Positions 5,209-5,211 of a stretch of DNA of 5,211 nt are shown here, in pieces. Origin of the DNA: Pseudomonadota bacterium (GTDB lineage Bacteria > Desulfobacterota > Desulfobaccia > Desulfobaccales > 0-14-0-80-60-11). Location of the stretch: positions 1 to 5,211 of the forward strand of contig JAHIKF010000183.1 in the NCBI GenBank assembly GCA_018897875.1, read 5' to 3'. Position 1 is the stretch's first letter, and each line of letters opens with the position of its first letter. Made by a program: the position numbers and the translations under genes. A model generated the notes under the pieces. The model did not search any database and was not told where the DNA came from. It worked only from the letters and a program-made list of their open reading frames with translations.

Positions 5209-5211
5209 AAA

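Overview
The window reads as a GC-rich, gene-dense bacterial chromosome segment with every recognisable gene on the + strand. The style of the proteins (a histidine kinase with an H-box of the form GTLAGGIAHNFNN, a short UspA protein with an ASHGLTGWRRL motif, a class I GAPDH) suggests a Desulfobacterota / deltaproteobacterial genome. That placement is an impression from remembered sequences, not a search result. I see no CRISPR array, complete mobile element, tRNA or rRNA.

Layout: (1) 1-1103, the 3' part of a hybrid sensor histidine kinase ending in a receiver domain, open at the left edge. (2) 1201-1662, a single-domain universal stress protein. (3) 1741-2736, a complete glyceraldehyde-3-phosphate dehydrogenase behind its own plausible sigma70-type promoter. 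(4) 2737-3016, a 280-bp GC-rich intergenic stretch with inverted repeats and a short direct repeat but no credible gene. (5) 3017-4168, a 383-aa protein that I assign to the bacterial archaeo-eukaryotic release factor (baeRF) superfamily, related to the domains of eRF1/Pelota. (6) 4197-4388, an apparent decayed C-terminal fragment of a DUF72 protein. (7) 4389-4618, an AT-rich regulatory region with a consensus -35 box and a palindromic operator over the expected transcription start. (8) 4619-5203, a TetR/AcrR-family regulator with NemR-like features, followed at the right edge by a Shine-Dalgarno for a gene outside the window.

How the parts may work together: the middle block (stress protein, GAPDH, release-factor-like protein) pairs central carbon metabolism with stress and translation-related functions, but the spacers (78 and 280 bp) and the gapA promoter argue against one tight operon. 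The right-hand block is a self-contained regulatory module. The TetR protein has a cysteine at the position that I recall as the redox-sensing Cys106 of E. coli NemR, and its promoter carries an AGACC-N4-GGTCT palindrome resembling the NemR box. This suggests an autoregulated, electrophile- or oxidant-responsive switch controlling the next gene downstream. The most interesting points are this NemR-like module, with a second cysteine where NemR has its lysine region, the HGQ tripeptide in the baeRF protein, and the DUF72 relic.
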